The notes: generated by a model not told the origin, from the letters alone. 64,000 nucleotides of DNA from Panorpa germanica (GCA_963678705.1 OY783205.1:6262001-6326000); one strand, 5' to 3'; counted from the first letter of the stretch, positions 24,155-35,971 are shown. Numbers and translations are program-made.

Positions 24155-27100
24155 TTATAATTTATAGTTTACTAGCTGTCCCGGCCACGCGTTGCTGTGA
24201 CTAACGTTTTTGTCATATTACATTACATAGCGCCATCTATTGAATATTTACTCAATCTAGTCAACAGAATATTTACTCAATCTAGTCAACAGATATCGCC
24301 ATCATCGTCGCCAGATGTCATCGTTTGGAGCTAACAGATAATTAATAATTAATAAGATAATATTGCAATCATAAATTGAGATGTAAGGTATCCTATCTTT
24401 CAAGTTGGATCAAACTGCACACGGTGTACAAATTTGATTAAAATCGGTTAAGTAGTTTAGGAGTCCATCGCGGACAAACATGTGACACGTAATTTATATA
24501 TATTAAGATAATATTTAAATATTTATCATTAATAATAAAAATGTTAATATTTAACTTTAAGTAAACGAGAAGCACTTATACATGACTAGAATGAAAACAA
24601 ACGAAACAGGTACTTCTATTATTCAAGTTATGACTTTAAGTACAGAGACCGAATGGATGACCACCCAAACACACTGATCAAGTGAATCTGATGAAAATGA
24701 GAAGAGAGCGTTGGATAAAGAGAAAGCGATTTAAGCGATGACTAAAATATACTAAATACCCAGTAGTCCAAAATATTCAAGTGTACATTCTTATGTGCAC
24801 TTGGAAGGAATACTACCTAATAGAGATGTGTATCATTAGATATATTCCTTTCATGATTTATTATGATATGTCACTTATTAAATATCCTAATCCTAAAAAA
24901 GATATGCCTAATTTTTATTTTCGAGCGTTTTAATATTTTAAAGTAGCAACCGGTTCCCAAATAAAATGCTCGTTAAGACTACACTAATTCGAGTAAAACC
25001 TGAGGTTCGGAAAAATAATGTAACGTAGTATAAATAACTGAAAAACAACGATTAAAGTTATAGTTTTTCCATAATTTAGCCGTAGTGTTTTACATTTATA
25101 TAGTTTAGCGTTACAGGATATAACGCATATAAAATTTCGTATAACGGTATACATCATAGTTCTAAGAAAAATCTTAAATAGCCTGTACATAACGCTAAAT
25201 AACCGTTATTTTAGAATTACGAGTATTAAAAATACTATTAAATCATTGGTAATGTATAATTTGAATCGTTATTTTTAAGTAATTTTTTCCGTCATTGAAA
25301 AAACGTTTCTAAAGTAAATCAAACTTACCGTAAGTTTTGTGAATTTATATGGAATTATAAGATGAGCAAAAGTGGCATTATGAGTTATCACAACATCTTT
25401 GGCTTGGTACAATGTGTCAACTCCGGCTAATTTGCCTTCTGTTAAACTCACTTCTGCGATGTGTCCATTCACCTGAACGTGGATAAACGAATTAGATTTA
25501 GTGATTTCCTGCAGACTTTATCTACGCATGTAAAAGAGAGAACAAACTTACACCAATGAACTTCTTTTTGGCGTCAGCAAGCGGAACAGACTTATTAAAA
25601 AACATTTCTCTATTGGCTTGAAGGACTCCTTTAACCGCCTCTCTTTCGGCTTCAACGGTTGGGATTCTACAAGTAAAATATTCTGATTACAATGAGATAG
25701 GTTTACCTTATGCCCCGATTCAACGGACATAATTTCGGCGCCGTGTACCGACAAGTAGACGTCTCGATCGCATCGCACGATGAAGATTCATAACATTATT
25801 AAAAACATAAATTCCTGAATTAGATATTCCTTCCTTATTTCCTTAATTATTGCCCCTTTAATACTTGGATTAATACAAAATTAATGCACATACACTCGAA
25901 ATAATGTCTTGGTAAATTTGATTGAAATTTAATAAAATCATTTATAATTTCATTTCAATTTTAATTCTATTTTTAACTTTAAAAAAATATTGTCATATTA
26001 AATAGAAAAATTTCCATAAAAACTCAGGAAAACAATAGGGGAGGCCAACATATTTTCTATATTTGTATAAAATGAACAGGTTTAAAAGCCTAGGAAGCCC
26101 GAGAAACTATATAAAAAAAAACAGGTTTAAATTTATGTAATTGTATTTTTTGTCTTGTGACGAATAAGGAGGTTTCAAAATTACGGTAATCTATCACTGT
26201 TAAAAAACATTTTATGAAATTTTAGAACACTTCTCCGAGTAGATTTTTTTTTTGTAAAAACAATTGGAACCCTATTGTTTTATCTCATTGGGCAAGCCCA
26301 GTCAGTTCCCAACTAGGCAAGCCCAGTCAGTTCCTAACCGCGCAACCTTGTCAATTACAAAACAGGTAATCCCATCCTGTAAAAAAATTAAATTCCCTAA
26401 TTCATAATAAGTGTTGATCTATAATTAATAGATATGTAGTAATTACTAACATCCTCATCACAAAATCTACGTGACATTATTCTATAAATTAACAAATTTT
26501 TCCGTTGGGTTCAAATGAGGATAAAACAGGTCCGAATTGGAGGGAGGGCAGACGGGGCTTCTGCCCCGGGGCATCCACAATACAGATAAAAGCAAAAAAA
26601 ATTCGAAAGACTTGACGGAAAAAAATTGTTCCTTTTATTTGGAAAATAATTAGGGGCCTCCGCTCCTTCGTTGCCTCAGAGCCTCCACACCTCCAAATTC
26701 GGCACTGGGTTAAAGTGACATTACTCTAATAATTTTCATGTTGGGGTCCAGATTGCGGTACGCTTGCAAGATATGCCACACTAGGACCCAAGTGGCATTT
26801 CTTGACGGGAGTGCATTGAAAAATAATTCGGACCGTATATTAGTTTTCATAAAGTCAAACAAAAATTCAAGAAAATGGATCTTAAAAAAAATTATAGAGC
26901 GGTTCTTAATTTTAGTATGAATTAAGAACATTTTTAAAATTGTGTTATTTGTATATTAATATCGATAGATATCTAAGAAATGCTACATGGAAATCTAATA
27001 CAAGAAAAAAATAATAATTTAATATTAAAATTTCAAGTAAAGAATATTGTGTTCTTACCCTCCATTCTTAAAAGGTGCCAACGCAGGAGTGAACGGATTT

Positions 27101-27156
27101 GTCAAGTCATTTGCAGCGACCAAGCCTGCGAAGAACAATACTAGTAATATATTCAT
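22556..27156 (-). CDS. Secreted 225-aa protein, paralog B (five exons)
   Basis: Minus-strand exons 27156-27059, 25666-25552, 25472-25329, 22951-22800 and 22724-22556, with lengths (98, 115, 144, 152 and 169) identical to paralog A and intact splice sites. The signal peptide is identical. Changes from A include E/G and F/L in exon 3, GENIEE versus GNDIKE and a serine to cysteine in exon 4, and a lost cysteine near the C-terminus; the NAT and NRT sequons are kept. The stop is TGA rather than TAA. TATA at 27262-27269; AATAAA at 22429-22434 (reverse). Intron 3 is about 1.1 kb longer than in A, partly from Helitrons. Function as for A: tentative TULIP/group 7-like secreted protein. Confidence 0.8.
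23812..24115 (-). mobile_element. Small non-autonomous Helitron, first tandem copy
   Basis: Starts (plus view) at CTAG after A and includes CTGTCCCGGCCACGCGTTG and GATTAAAATCGGTTAAGTAG, matching 24172-24508 and, reversed, 55823-56176. Its 5' terminus (TCTTAATA) is not intact: it ends in ATATAGTA next to an AAT microsatellite. It lies in intron 3 of paralog B. Confidence 0.75.
24116..24150. repeat. (AAT)n microsatellite
   Basis: About eleven AAT units between the two tandem Helitron copies. Confidence 0.9.
24172..24508 (-). mobile_element. Small non-autonomous Helitron, second tandem copy
   Basis: Minus strand starts TCTTAATATATATAAATTAC and ends CAGCTAG. It is flanked by A on the left and T on the right (plus view), the expected A/T target. 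It carries an extra internal duplication of the GAATATTTACTCAATCTAG tract relative to the first copy. Confidence 0.85.
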
Positions 27157-27261
27157 TTTAGAATTTAAGAAGAAAAAATAATTTAATAGCAAAATAATTA
27201 TTTCAGAACTGTAATGATTCAAACTTTTAGTGAATTTAATTTAAAATAAAAAAATTCTCCC

Positions 27262-27269
27262 CATTTATA
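27262..27269 (-). promoter_or_regulatory. TATA box of paralog B
   Basis: Same TATAAATG motif and spacing to ATG as in paralog A, within the duplicated upstream block. Confidence 0.45.
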
Positions 27270-28457
27270 TTATCATCAATATTATTAAAATAAACACAGT
27301 TGACAAAATAACAAACATTAATTGCTACATTCTCAACTACGATTGGCTGAAATTCAAATCGTACGACCTATATTTCATTTGGGTTAAGAAATGACATTCT
27401 AACGTACCTTAACCCATTTACTTACATACCTCTAATGAAGATCATATGCTCATAAGTGAAGCAATCCTCATCAAGACGTTATAATAATATTTTACTCTAG
27501 TAGTAAATACTAGTAACTCTTTGTCTTTAATTCAATAACAATTAATATTTAGCAGTTGTGTCAATATTTCTCTGTTAATTAAATGTATTTGTTTCGACAC
27601 TGTTTTCAAGTTGTGTTTGTGACTAACAAATATGAAATATGTACATTACCTTGGGTTCATATTTCATGTATTATTTATACCAAATGTTACATCTTATTAT
27701 TTATCGAATTTCAGAATATTTTCGTATATCATTAACTAAATGTAAAATATACTTAAATTTTTTTGGTAATATATTAGTTTAAAATGTACTGAAAATGTGA
27801 TGAAAAAAAAACGAAAGAAGATTATTGAAGATACAAAGTATAATGATCAGAAGTAATGACTAATAAAATTAAGCGATTACGTATTTGTTATTTGCATTGT
27901 CTATAATGGAATTGTGGAAAGAATATTTTCTCTAATGTCAATTTCATAATCGGTGCAAAGAAATAGGTTGTCAATGGAGGCAATGGGCTTGTGTCCTATG
28001 TCTTAATTTCTATAAAACTGTGCAATATATTGATAGAGTTGGCTACCAGAAATTCAATTGTCCAATTATTTTTTAATAACTCGCTATATATATTTTAGGA
28101 GATATAATCAATTAAAATAGTTATTTTTTCCTTTAATTATTAATGAGATTCTGGGATAATGGGATTATTCCAATATATGTTACTTCACATGTAACAAATA
28201 TGCCATCTCTTTTATACAACAGAGCATACGAGTGTGTGTGTGATACGTCGTTTCCTACAAACAGCTGAGTTGTGTACAGAAAATGAGGCATCATATAACG
28301 AAGGTTGCCAACAAGGAAAAATAATCTTGATTACTTATTGCACTTATTTCTTTTAAAATATGTAATAAAACTGAAATTCAAACTTGATATAGCCATAACT
28401 CCATAAACATTAGGATATTTAAAAATAATAAAAACGCCAATATACATTCATATATTG

Positions 28458-28830
28458 TTAGGGTTGTTTAATTAAAACATTACAATCAATTCAATAAGAA
28501 TATATTTATTAATAATCAATCCGAATCAAATATGTAGTATTATAAATATGGTCAAATCAACCATCGCTGTCAGAAGCCGTCAGTAAGAGTGTCCAAATCC
28601 GAAACCAATGCAGAGGTCCAGGCTTTGCCTGCACCCACACGTGTCGTTGTCACCCCTTCCCGATATCCCTTCATCAGGTCCACAATCTTATTAGGTCACA
28701 AGTATTATGCGTAATCCATCTCTCTTGTAGGTCCGAAACAGTGGTCGATTGTATTTGACTATTCCTAGAAGTGTTATTGTCTTGACTTAGCTACAAATGC
28801 TGTGTCGTAGCGAACTGGTGTTAATAATTA
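28458..28830 (+). repeat. LTR-like repeat, copy 2
   Basis: Begins TGTTAGGGTTGTTTAATT and matches 20105-20491 in the opposite orientation. The flanking host sequence is continuous with the related block at 47195-47280, which lacks this repeat, so it is an insertion. The right boundary is uncertain by some bases. Confidence 0.55.
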
Positions 28831-28884
28831 ACAATTATTTCAAACAAATATTAAAAAACGACCCCTAAAAAATGAATTCTAATT

Positions 28885-29790
28885 TGCCATTATAATTTTG
28901 GAATGACATACTCCCAATTTTAAATTATGTGAAAAAAGAAAATGATGAAATTAAAATAGTGAAATCAACTTTAAAATAAAAAAATTAAATGTCACGATTC
29001 CTTTATGGTATAAAACCTATAAAATTGCAACACTTTTAAAATATTTACAACTTTATAATTTTATAGAAAAACCCGGATAGGACAATATTTAAAATTATTT
29101 TTAAAAAAGCAATGGTATGAAATAAGTTTTAATTATTTTTCTTTATTTATAAAATTTAAATTATAAATAGCATCAAACAACAATCAAAAAACAATGTTTA
29201 AAATTAGGGCTCCGAAAAAGTTTCACAATATTTCTAATTGCTTTCGATAAATATTATATTGTGAAAAAAATATCTATTAATATTGATCGGCGTAACATTT
29301 TAAAAACATTTACACTTTCCTGTTTATCCAACAAAATACAAAAATTACATTATAAGTTTAAAAGAATGCTTGAAAAAATCATCTAGGCATCTAAATCAGT
29401 GAAATTTTTGTATGTTTTCATTAATAATTAAAAAAGGGATCATCAAAATATTAATTCAAAAATACATTTTCAAAATGTGAGCCTCCATTTCAAACTCAAA
29501 GTCGCATTCGTTTTCGTAATTAAGTTTTAACTACACTACTAGTAAAGTTGTATTAGGCGCAACTTTATTAGCTACTTTAATTTTACCAGTAACCCTGCAT
29601 ATATATATATATCTATATATAATGATAATTCTCGGTAAGGATATAGAATCGCCATCCAATTACTAGGTATATGTTCAATAAAACAACTTTTTTATCATAG
29701 AAAACTTAACTTTATTATATAAAGAAACTAGCAACACTTTCGAAACTTTCGACCTCCCATGCGAAGCAATCTTCAGGTAAAATCCTATAT
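28885..29790. other. AT-rich stretch without recognised features
   Basis: Homopolymer-rich sequence with no supportable frame or RNA gene and no terminal repeats that I could pair. Confidence 0.6.
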
Positions 29791-29796
29791 TATAAT

Positions 29797-30566
29797 GTCC
29801 GAGGTGTATGTTTGTTTTCTTATATGTTTATATGTTTACGCGATTCGTATGGTAGCTCGAAAACGGCTCCATGGAAGTTTTTAAAAATTTCCTATTTCGT
29901 AGAGAAAAAAATTCTAAGACTTTTGGCGTCCCCGAATTTTCCCCTGAATTTCCTGGAAACCCGTAATTTTGGAAAAACTGGAAAAAAAGTGATCCCTTTT
30001 TTGCTGTATTACTTTCAAGTCGTAAAAGATAGAAAGTTGAAATTTTGCATGTGTATTAAGCTATTTAATGCTGACATTTCTCAAAAATTAGAATTTCAAA
30101 AATAGAAAAAGGGGGGGTTGAAGAAATTCGGGGGCCCGGTAGGGAACTTTGGAGAAAGTTCATATTCTGGATTGTAGAATAATTAAGTATATTATTAATA
30201 AAAAAAAATTCAAAATTTCAAAATTTTATTTGGGGGCACGGGGGCAGTATTTTCCGAGAGTAAAAATTGTGCTAGAAAGTTGAAATTTTGTATATAGGCT
30301 AACCTTGGTAACTTATTTACGAATCGAAAAAAAAAATCCCAAATTTTGAAAAAAAGTTGGTCAAATAACGCATAAATTGAAAATATTTTTTATTTTGATA
30401 AAAAAATAATATTTTTTTAGTCAACTTATATGTGTGTATATGTGCGCGAGTTTATTTATTATTTCAATTTAAAAATAGAACAGTTAAATATGAAATTTAA
30501 TTACAAATTATTTTATTGGATTCAAATGATACACGCCAAAAAGACGTCGCATTGCGAAGGGGGTAA
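29797..30566 (+). mobile_element. Helitron-like repeat unit 1
   Basis: This unit and 30575-31361 are near-identical head-to-tail copies (shared GGCGTCCCCG, GGGGGCCCGGTAGGGAACTT and GAGAGTAAAAATTGTGC). The end shows GACGTCGCATTGCGAAGG and a decayed CTAG (CTCAAGT). The sequence resembles 2448-3880. Confidence 0.5.
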
Positions 30567-30574
30567 ACTCAAGT

Positions 30575-31361
30575 ATATTATAAAGTCCCAAGTATATATT
30601 TATATTCTTATATGTTTATGTGTTTATATGTTTGGTTCGAATTTTGTATGGCATCTCGAAAACGGCTCCAGGGAAGTTTTTAAAAATTTCCTATTTCGTA
30701 GAGAAAAAAATTCTAAGACTTTTGGCGTCCCCGGATTTTTCCCTGAATTTGCTGGAAACCCGTCATTTTGGAAAAACTGGAAAAAAAGTGATCCCTTTTT
30801 TGCTGTATTACTTTTAATTCGTATAAGATAGAAAGTTGAAATTTTGCATGTGTATTAGGGTATTCAATGCTGACATTTCTCAAAAATTAGAATTTCAAAA
30901 ATTGAAAAAGGGGGGGTTAAAAAAAATTCGGGGGCCCGGTAGGGAACTTTGTAGAAAATTCATTTTCTGGATTCTAGAATAATTAAGTATATTATTAATA
31001 AAAAAAAAATTCAAAATTTTAAAATTTTATTAGGGGGCACGGGGGCAGTATTTGCCGAGAGTAAAAATTGTGCTAGAAAGTTGAAATTTTGTATATAGCC
31101 TAACCTTGGCAACTTATTTACGAATCGAAAAAGAAATCCCAAATTTTGAAAAAAAGTTGTCGCATAAATTCAAAATATTTTTTATTTTGATATAAAAAAT
31201 GTATTTTCTTAGTCAGTTTGTATGAAAAATTAATTGTTATTAAATGTTAAATCAATATAGGACGAGTTTATTTATTATTTCAATTTAAAAATTAAATTTT
31301 GACTTGAAATTCAAGCCACTCACAAAAAACAAACGTCGCTTGCGACGGGGGTAAAAGCTAG
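30575..31361 (+). mobile_element. Helitron-like repeat unit 2
   Basis: Second tandem unit with an intact terminus: CGTCGC-tt-GCGACG hairpin, short spacer, CTAG at 31358-31361 and T flank. Frames inside are non-coding. Confidence 0.55.
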
Positions 31362-31639
31362 TAAATTATAAAATTACACTCTCTACTGGCACACTATTCC
31401 TTTATTAATATTGGTCCCCTAGTTAAAAAATTGCTATTAAAAATCAAAACAAATTTAGTTAAAGTCAAAGTGTCAAGATCTGGAATCTAATATTATAAAG
31501 AGAAATATTTCCAAGGAGCACAATAGAAAACACTAAAAAAGTAACACAAAGCAGTGACATTCCATCAAGAATCCTTCTCTGATTCTTTCATTTATGTTTG
31601 TTATTGAATACATCTACTAAATTACAACACCTGTGTCTC

Positions 31640-31806
31640 ATATTTCAGAATTAACATTATTAATATTGTTGGTTGTGTTGATGTGGAACCATTCTTTTAG
31701 TAGTCTGCTATCAAGATACCTGTCTTTGTCCAACACCGTCGGTTTACAGCGTGTTTAGCAGCGTTTCATTTCAATTTATTCAGTTTAAAGTCGGACTTGT
31801 GTTGCG
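31640..31806 (-). pseudogene. Penelope-like element, C-terminal tail
   Basis: Minus strand reads HKSDFKLNKL and, after frame changes, DKDRYLDSRLLKEWFHINTT, which is the end of the GIY-YIG endonuclease domain of Penelope retroelements. It continues the fragment at 33023-33290 across the foldback insertion. Confidence 0.65.
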
Positions 31807-31809
31807 TAA

Positions 31810-33019
31810 GGCCTGTCTCAGTATGGGACCGTATTTAAGCGACGGCGTATTCGGACGTAAATCGGCGGTTTGAATGAGCTACAAAGCAAACCGCCCTATG
31901 TGTGTCACAGATGTCTGTAGTCGTGTATTAGGGGGTGTATTGGAGTTCTTTAACACTTATATAATTTATCATGAGAGCAAACTTTAACTTTAATTTTTAT
32001 CGATACACTACTGGTATTAAAGGGACTTTAGCATTTATTATATATCTGAGTTCTGGTGGGCGTGAATTTAAATTTAGTTCTATCCTATTGGTATGGGCAT
32101 CCGTGCCCATGATTCACTGAAGTACAAACATAAATTGCATGCAGAACATACCCATGTCGCCGATAGATTTCATTTGACCGCGTATTGCAGCGTAACAAAA
32201 GGCGATCTTAGGTATCCCCCTCCAGTCTGATGCGGCTTTTTGCATTTACAAAGGTTCATATACGGTATCGTTGTAGTAGTGGTAACGCTTGGATAATATT
32301 CGCCTTTATACGCTACTAATGTGCGAGGTAGTGCCGCCCGTATTCGGACTGCTTTGTAGCGTGCAGTCTGAGAGCTCCAGAGCGATCTCATTACATTTAC
32401 ATGGTTCGGATAGGTAAAGCGTAGTAGCCCGTATACGTCCGGCAGAAATTCGCTTAAATACGGTGCCATACTGAGACAGGCCTTAGGAGACGGGCGGCAC
32501 TACCTCGCACATTAGAACCGTAAAAAGGCGAATTTTATCCAAGGGTTACCACTACTACAATGATATCTTATCCGAACCTTTGTAAATGCAAACAGCCGCC
32601 TCAGACTGGAGGGGATACCTAAGATCGCTTGTTGTTACGCTGCAATACGGTTCAAATGAGATATATCGGCGACATCACTTATGACGAGTATGTTCTGCAT
32701 GCTTCAGTTTATGTTTGTATTTCAGTAAATCATGGACACCGATACGATAGAACTAAATTTAAATTCACGCCCACCAGAACTCAGATATATAATAAATGCT
32801 AAAGTCCCTTTAATATCAGTAGTGTATCGATAAAAATTAAAGTTAAAGTTTGCTCTCATGATAAATTATATAAGTGCTAAAGAACTCCAATACACCCCCT
32901 AATACACGACTACAGACATCTGTGACACACATAGGCGGTTTGCTTCGTAGCTCATCCAATTCGCCGATTTACGTCCGAATACGCCGTCGCTTAAATACGG
33001 TCCCCTACTGAGACAGGCC
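31810..33019. mobile_element. Composite foldback Harbinger-type MITE
   Basis: Ends are GGCCTGTCTCAGTATGGGACC and its inverse, with exact TAA on both sides (31807-31809 and 33020-33022). The two arms (about 31810-32340 and 32490-33019) are near-perfect inverse copies of about 530 bp. In the centre a second right terminus ends at 32482 (CTGAGACAGGCC) followed by TTA, so the unit looks like one complete element plus a truncated inverted copy that moved together. It splits a Penelope remnant. Confidence 0.85.
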
Positions 33020-33022
33020 TAA

Positions 33023-33290
33023 TACTTTCCTTCAACCAATGTGTATCATATCACAGTCCTTGCAATCCAATTTCTATACAATCTCATTGTGTTTTCACAT
33101 ATCAGGCTTGGGTTTGGTTTTCGAAAATAATTTTTTTATATTATACGGATAAGAAAAAGTAGTTAAGTTGTGATTCTTGAGTATACTTTTAATTTTATCC
33201 GAGGCCTCGCCTATGCGTTGGACGCCAAACGTTGGATAACAAATTTTCTTCCTAGATCCCTGCTTTCTCATCATTATCATTCATCTTCTA
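33023..33290 (-). pseudogene. Penelope-like element, linker and start of GIY-YIG
   Basis: Minus-strand frame GEASDKIKSILKNHNLTTFS, KKLFSKTKPKPD, then after a stop NEIV-stop-KLDCKDCDMIHIG. This order (SEKI helix, K-rich linker, Cys-x2-Cys, xYIG) is the RT-to-endonuclease junction of Penelope elements. Stops make it dead. Confidence 0.7.
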
Positions 33291-34059
33291 CAATCATAAT
33301 CGGGAGAATTTTAAACGTTCGAAAACTTTTATTTAAATATATTTTAAATACAATTATTTATAACAATTATAAATATCAAATGAAATAAAATTAAAAAAAA
33401 AATTCAACACCTTTTTTGACGTTTGCTTTATTACTTTTTTACTTGATATAGAGATTAGATTGCCTAAAAATACCTACACAATAAAGAAAGAAAAGGAGCT
33501 AAAAGTAATAAAATGCAACATAAATCAGCTGCTGGCAAGTGAAAGACAAAACGAACACAGCGATTGGTAAGCCGAAAGATGAGTTGCCAGCCGGAGTCTT
33601 GTTTTAGAGCAGTGGTGGTCAGTTAAATAGAGAAAGGGATGATATCGATTCACATGTGTAAGTTTGTATTGCATTTCTATTATGGATGCGGTGCTTTCGT
33701 TTTGGAACAAATTTTAATGGTGGCTATTAGAGTTTGCTATTTAAGAAATGTTGAACTCGAAATTGCATTTTTTAAACTTACATATAGTAAAGTAATTTGT
33801 GTGTTGTATTGCAAAACAACTATTATTGCACTGAAAATTTTACTGCTTTTATATAGGATCAATAGAAAAGAATAATAGAAAAAAGTTCAAAACGAAGGCA
33901 ATATTTTTTTAATATAAGAAACGCCATACGTTCCCTTGAGAGAGTCTGGTGTTTTTTTATATATATAATTTCTCGGACTTCCTAGGCACGTAGTCTTTTA
34001 TCGCTCCTAATAATGTTCTGCTTCTTTTTATAGTTTATATCCCGACAACAAGAATGATC

Positions 34060-34245
34060 TATTCATGGCTACTGCTGTTATAAAATTCGGTTTCTCAATC
34101 AAAAAGGCGGTGTTAACAGAAAGCGTCTGCGAAGTTTGTAGCACCGCCTTTTGAAGTCCATTTCTTGCTGTATTTTTACATTGCCACAGAATGTGGTCAG
34201 GATCTGACTCCTTTTCACCACATTCGCATTTAGGGATAGTCTGGT
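34060..34245 (-). pseudogene. Non-LTR retrotransposon C-terminal fragment
   Basis: Minus strand gives PKCECGEKESDPDHILWQC followed by a helical tail. The C-x-C-G...H-x4-C motif is the terminal zinc finger of I/R1-type retrotransposon polyproteins. No upstream RT is detectable. Confidence 0.6.
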
Positions 34246-34619
34246 TGTTCTATATAGGTCATAGGAACATATGGGAGTTTACACTTGCGACAAGTCTGTC
34301 TTAAGACAAAAGGCTTGGCGTCTCTGTTTGTTGCAGAGCTGTGTAGCCGCAGTTGGCAAAAATGTACCGACTCCGGCTTGAACTCCGTACAAAGGATAAA
34401 TTAAACTGTCTATTAACTTTACTAAAATATTTAAATAATCTAATAAAATAATTCAAATAATAATTAATGTACAAGGATGGATATGATACATAATATTTTT
34501 TTAATATTTTGTCGAGTTTTGTCACTTTAATTTGTCACTATCCTGGTTCTAATATTGCGACTATTTAAAACAAATCAATCTAACACTCCCAGGACTGCAA
34601 TCTAATCTTTAAAATTCTA

Positions 34620-34800
34620 ATTTATACTGATCAATAAAAATAGTTATTTTTGCATTTAATTATTAAAGGGATTCAACGTTATAGATTATATGTTACGTCA
34701 CATGTAACAAATATGCCATCTCTTTTATACAACAGAGCATACCAGTGCTTGTGTGGTTGTGTGATATGTTGTTTACTACTAACAGCTGCATTGTGTATTC
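34620..34800. repeat. Dispersed copy of the paralog upstream module
   Basis: Matches 12940-13090 and 28110-28270 (GGGATTCAACGTTATAGATT, CATGTAACAAATATGCCATC, TTTTATACAACAGAG). No exon sequence accompanies it. Confidence 0.65.
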
Positions 34801-35624
34801 CATGAAGGTTCTATTTCAGCTATATGACTGTATTGAACTGCATGGTCTGTAAGATGAATTGGAACTGGACAGAATGTTATAATGAAACTCTGATGAAGCC
34901 TTCTCTAATTAGTTTTTCCGGTCAATAGACATATAATGTCTTATACTTTAATAACATTTATAAATAAAGTACAGTTTACTTTCTAAATGGACCTTCCGCT
35001 GACCACAACTGTTCCTCATTACTAAGAGGTATAATGACCTGTCACTTCAAATGATTCTTAAATATATGAATCAATTAAAATGGGAGCAAATTAGCACAAA
35101 AACCTTCGCCGTTCGCCATGCAACGTGGAAGTAAATAATTTCGTTTCCTTATTTAAATTTCTCGCTAAAAGGTTTTTAATTTAAGTAGATTAAACATAAA
35201 ACATGCAAATTTAAATTATTTAAATGTTTAATTAAAATTTCGCAGGTGAAAAATGAAATTAATGAATGTTAAATGTGCATGTTAATGTAGTGTAATGTAA
35301 ATGTTAAATTGCATTGAACTAAAAAAATTATTTGACTGATTCGTTGTAAAATTATCTTCGTCACGATTTATAAATATTAATTGCGTTGTGAACCAATCAT
35401 ACTATACGAGTATATTGACAACGTTGACTTTTTTAAATATCAACAATTTATAAAAATTATTATCTAATAAAATAATAGTTATTGTTCGCTTGGTTATTAA
35501 AATGATAAAAGTTTAGAAGAAATACGTTCGATTCTTGACTTGCTGCATTCTTCCATTCAATGCCATCTATGTTATACAATAGAGGTCAAATGATAAAGCA
35601 TTATTAGGTATTCTTGATTAGATA

Positions 35625-35690
35625 TAGTTCAAATAACGAGAGTTCGGCGGCGACTCATACTTCGTAGTTGTAGTATGAGAACAAACGAAA
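35625..35690. repeat. End fragment of the TA-flanked MITE family
   Basis: ATAGTTCAAATAACGAGAG and GGCGGCGACTCATACTT match the left end of 54243-54457. No partner terminus here. Confidence 0.55.
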
Positions 35691-35794
35691 CGTATAATTT
35701 TAATTATTCCAATTTTTACATATTTCTTGATTCAATTTAGTCAAGCACACTTCTTTTTCTAAGTTTACTCAACTAATAACATTATCTCGGCTTT

Positions 35795-35971
35795 TCTTTT
35801 TTCTCCTTTTTATTTTGTTGTATATCATCCCCTGATTCCTCTCGTCATCATCGTCTTCATCATCTTCCTCTTCCTCCTCATCATCTAGATCTTCTTTATC
35901 TTCCTCCTCATTTTCAACACCTTTCTCATTTTCTTCTTCATCCTCCTCTTCCTTTTCATCGTCACTTGGCT
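35795..35971 (-). other. Acidic-coding tract, possible terminal exon
   Basis: Minus strand: TTTAG acceptor-like site at about 35972, then a frame of some 40 Asp/Glu-rich residues (PSDDEKEEEDEEEN...). The tail can be read in two frames: one basic (KIKRRKKKSRDN) and one ending EESGDDIQQNKKEKKEKPR. It may be the last exon of a gene with an acidic tail, a processed pseudogene scrap or low-complexity DNA. No neighbouring exon recognised. Confidence 0.25.

Larger units (their letters stand above)
20905..28457. repeat. Segmental duplication, copy B
   Basis: Counterpart of copy A beginning inside the LTR tail. It keeps the empty mariner target site, the transposon relic and the full paralog B, and extends 49 bp beyond the point where copy A is cut by Gypsy. 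Private insertions are tandem Helitrons (23812-24508), a tract near 24630-24890 and 25858-26620. Confidence 0.85.

Noticed and set aside
32170..32469. 99-residue minus-strand frame
   Set aside because: Falls wholly inside the foldback MITE and crosses its internal terminus.
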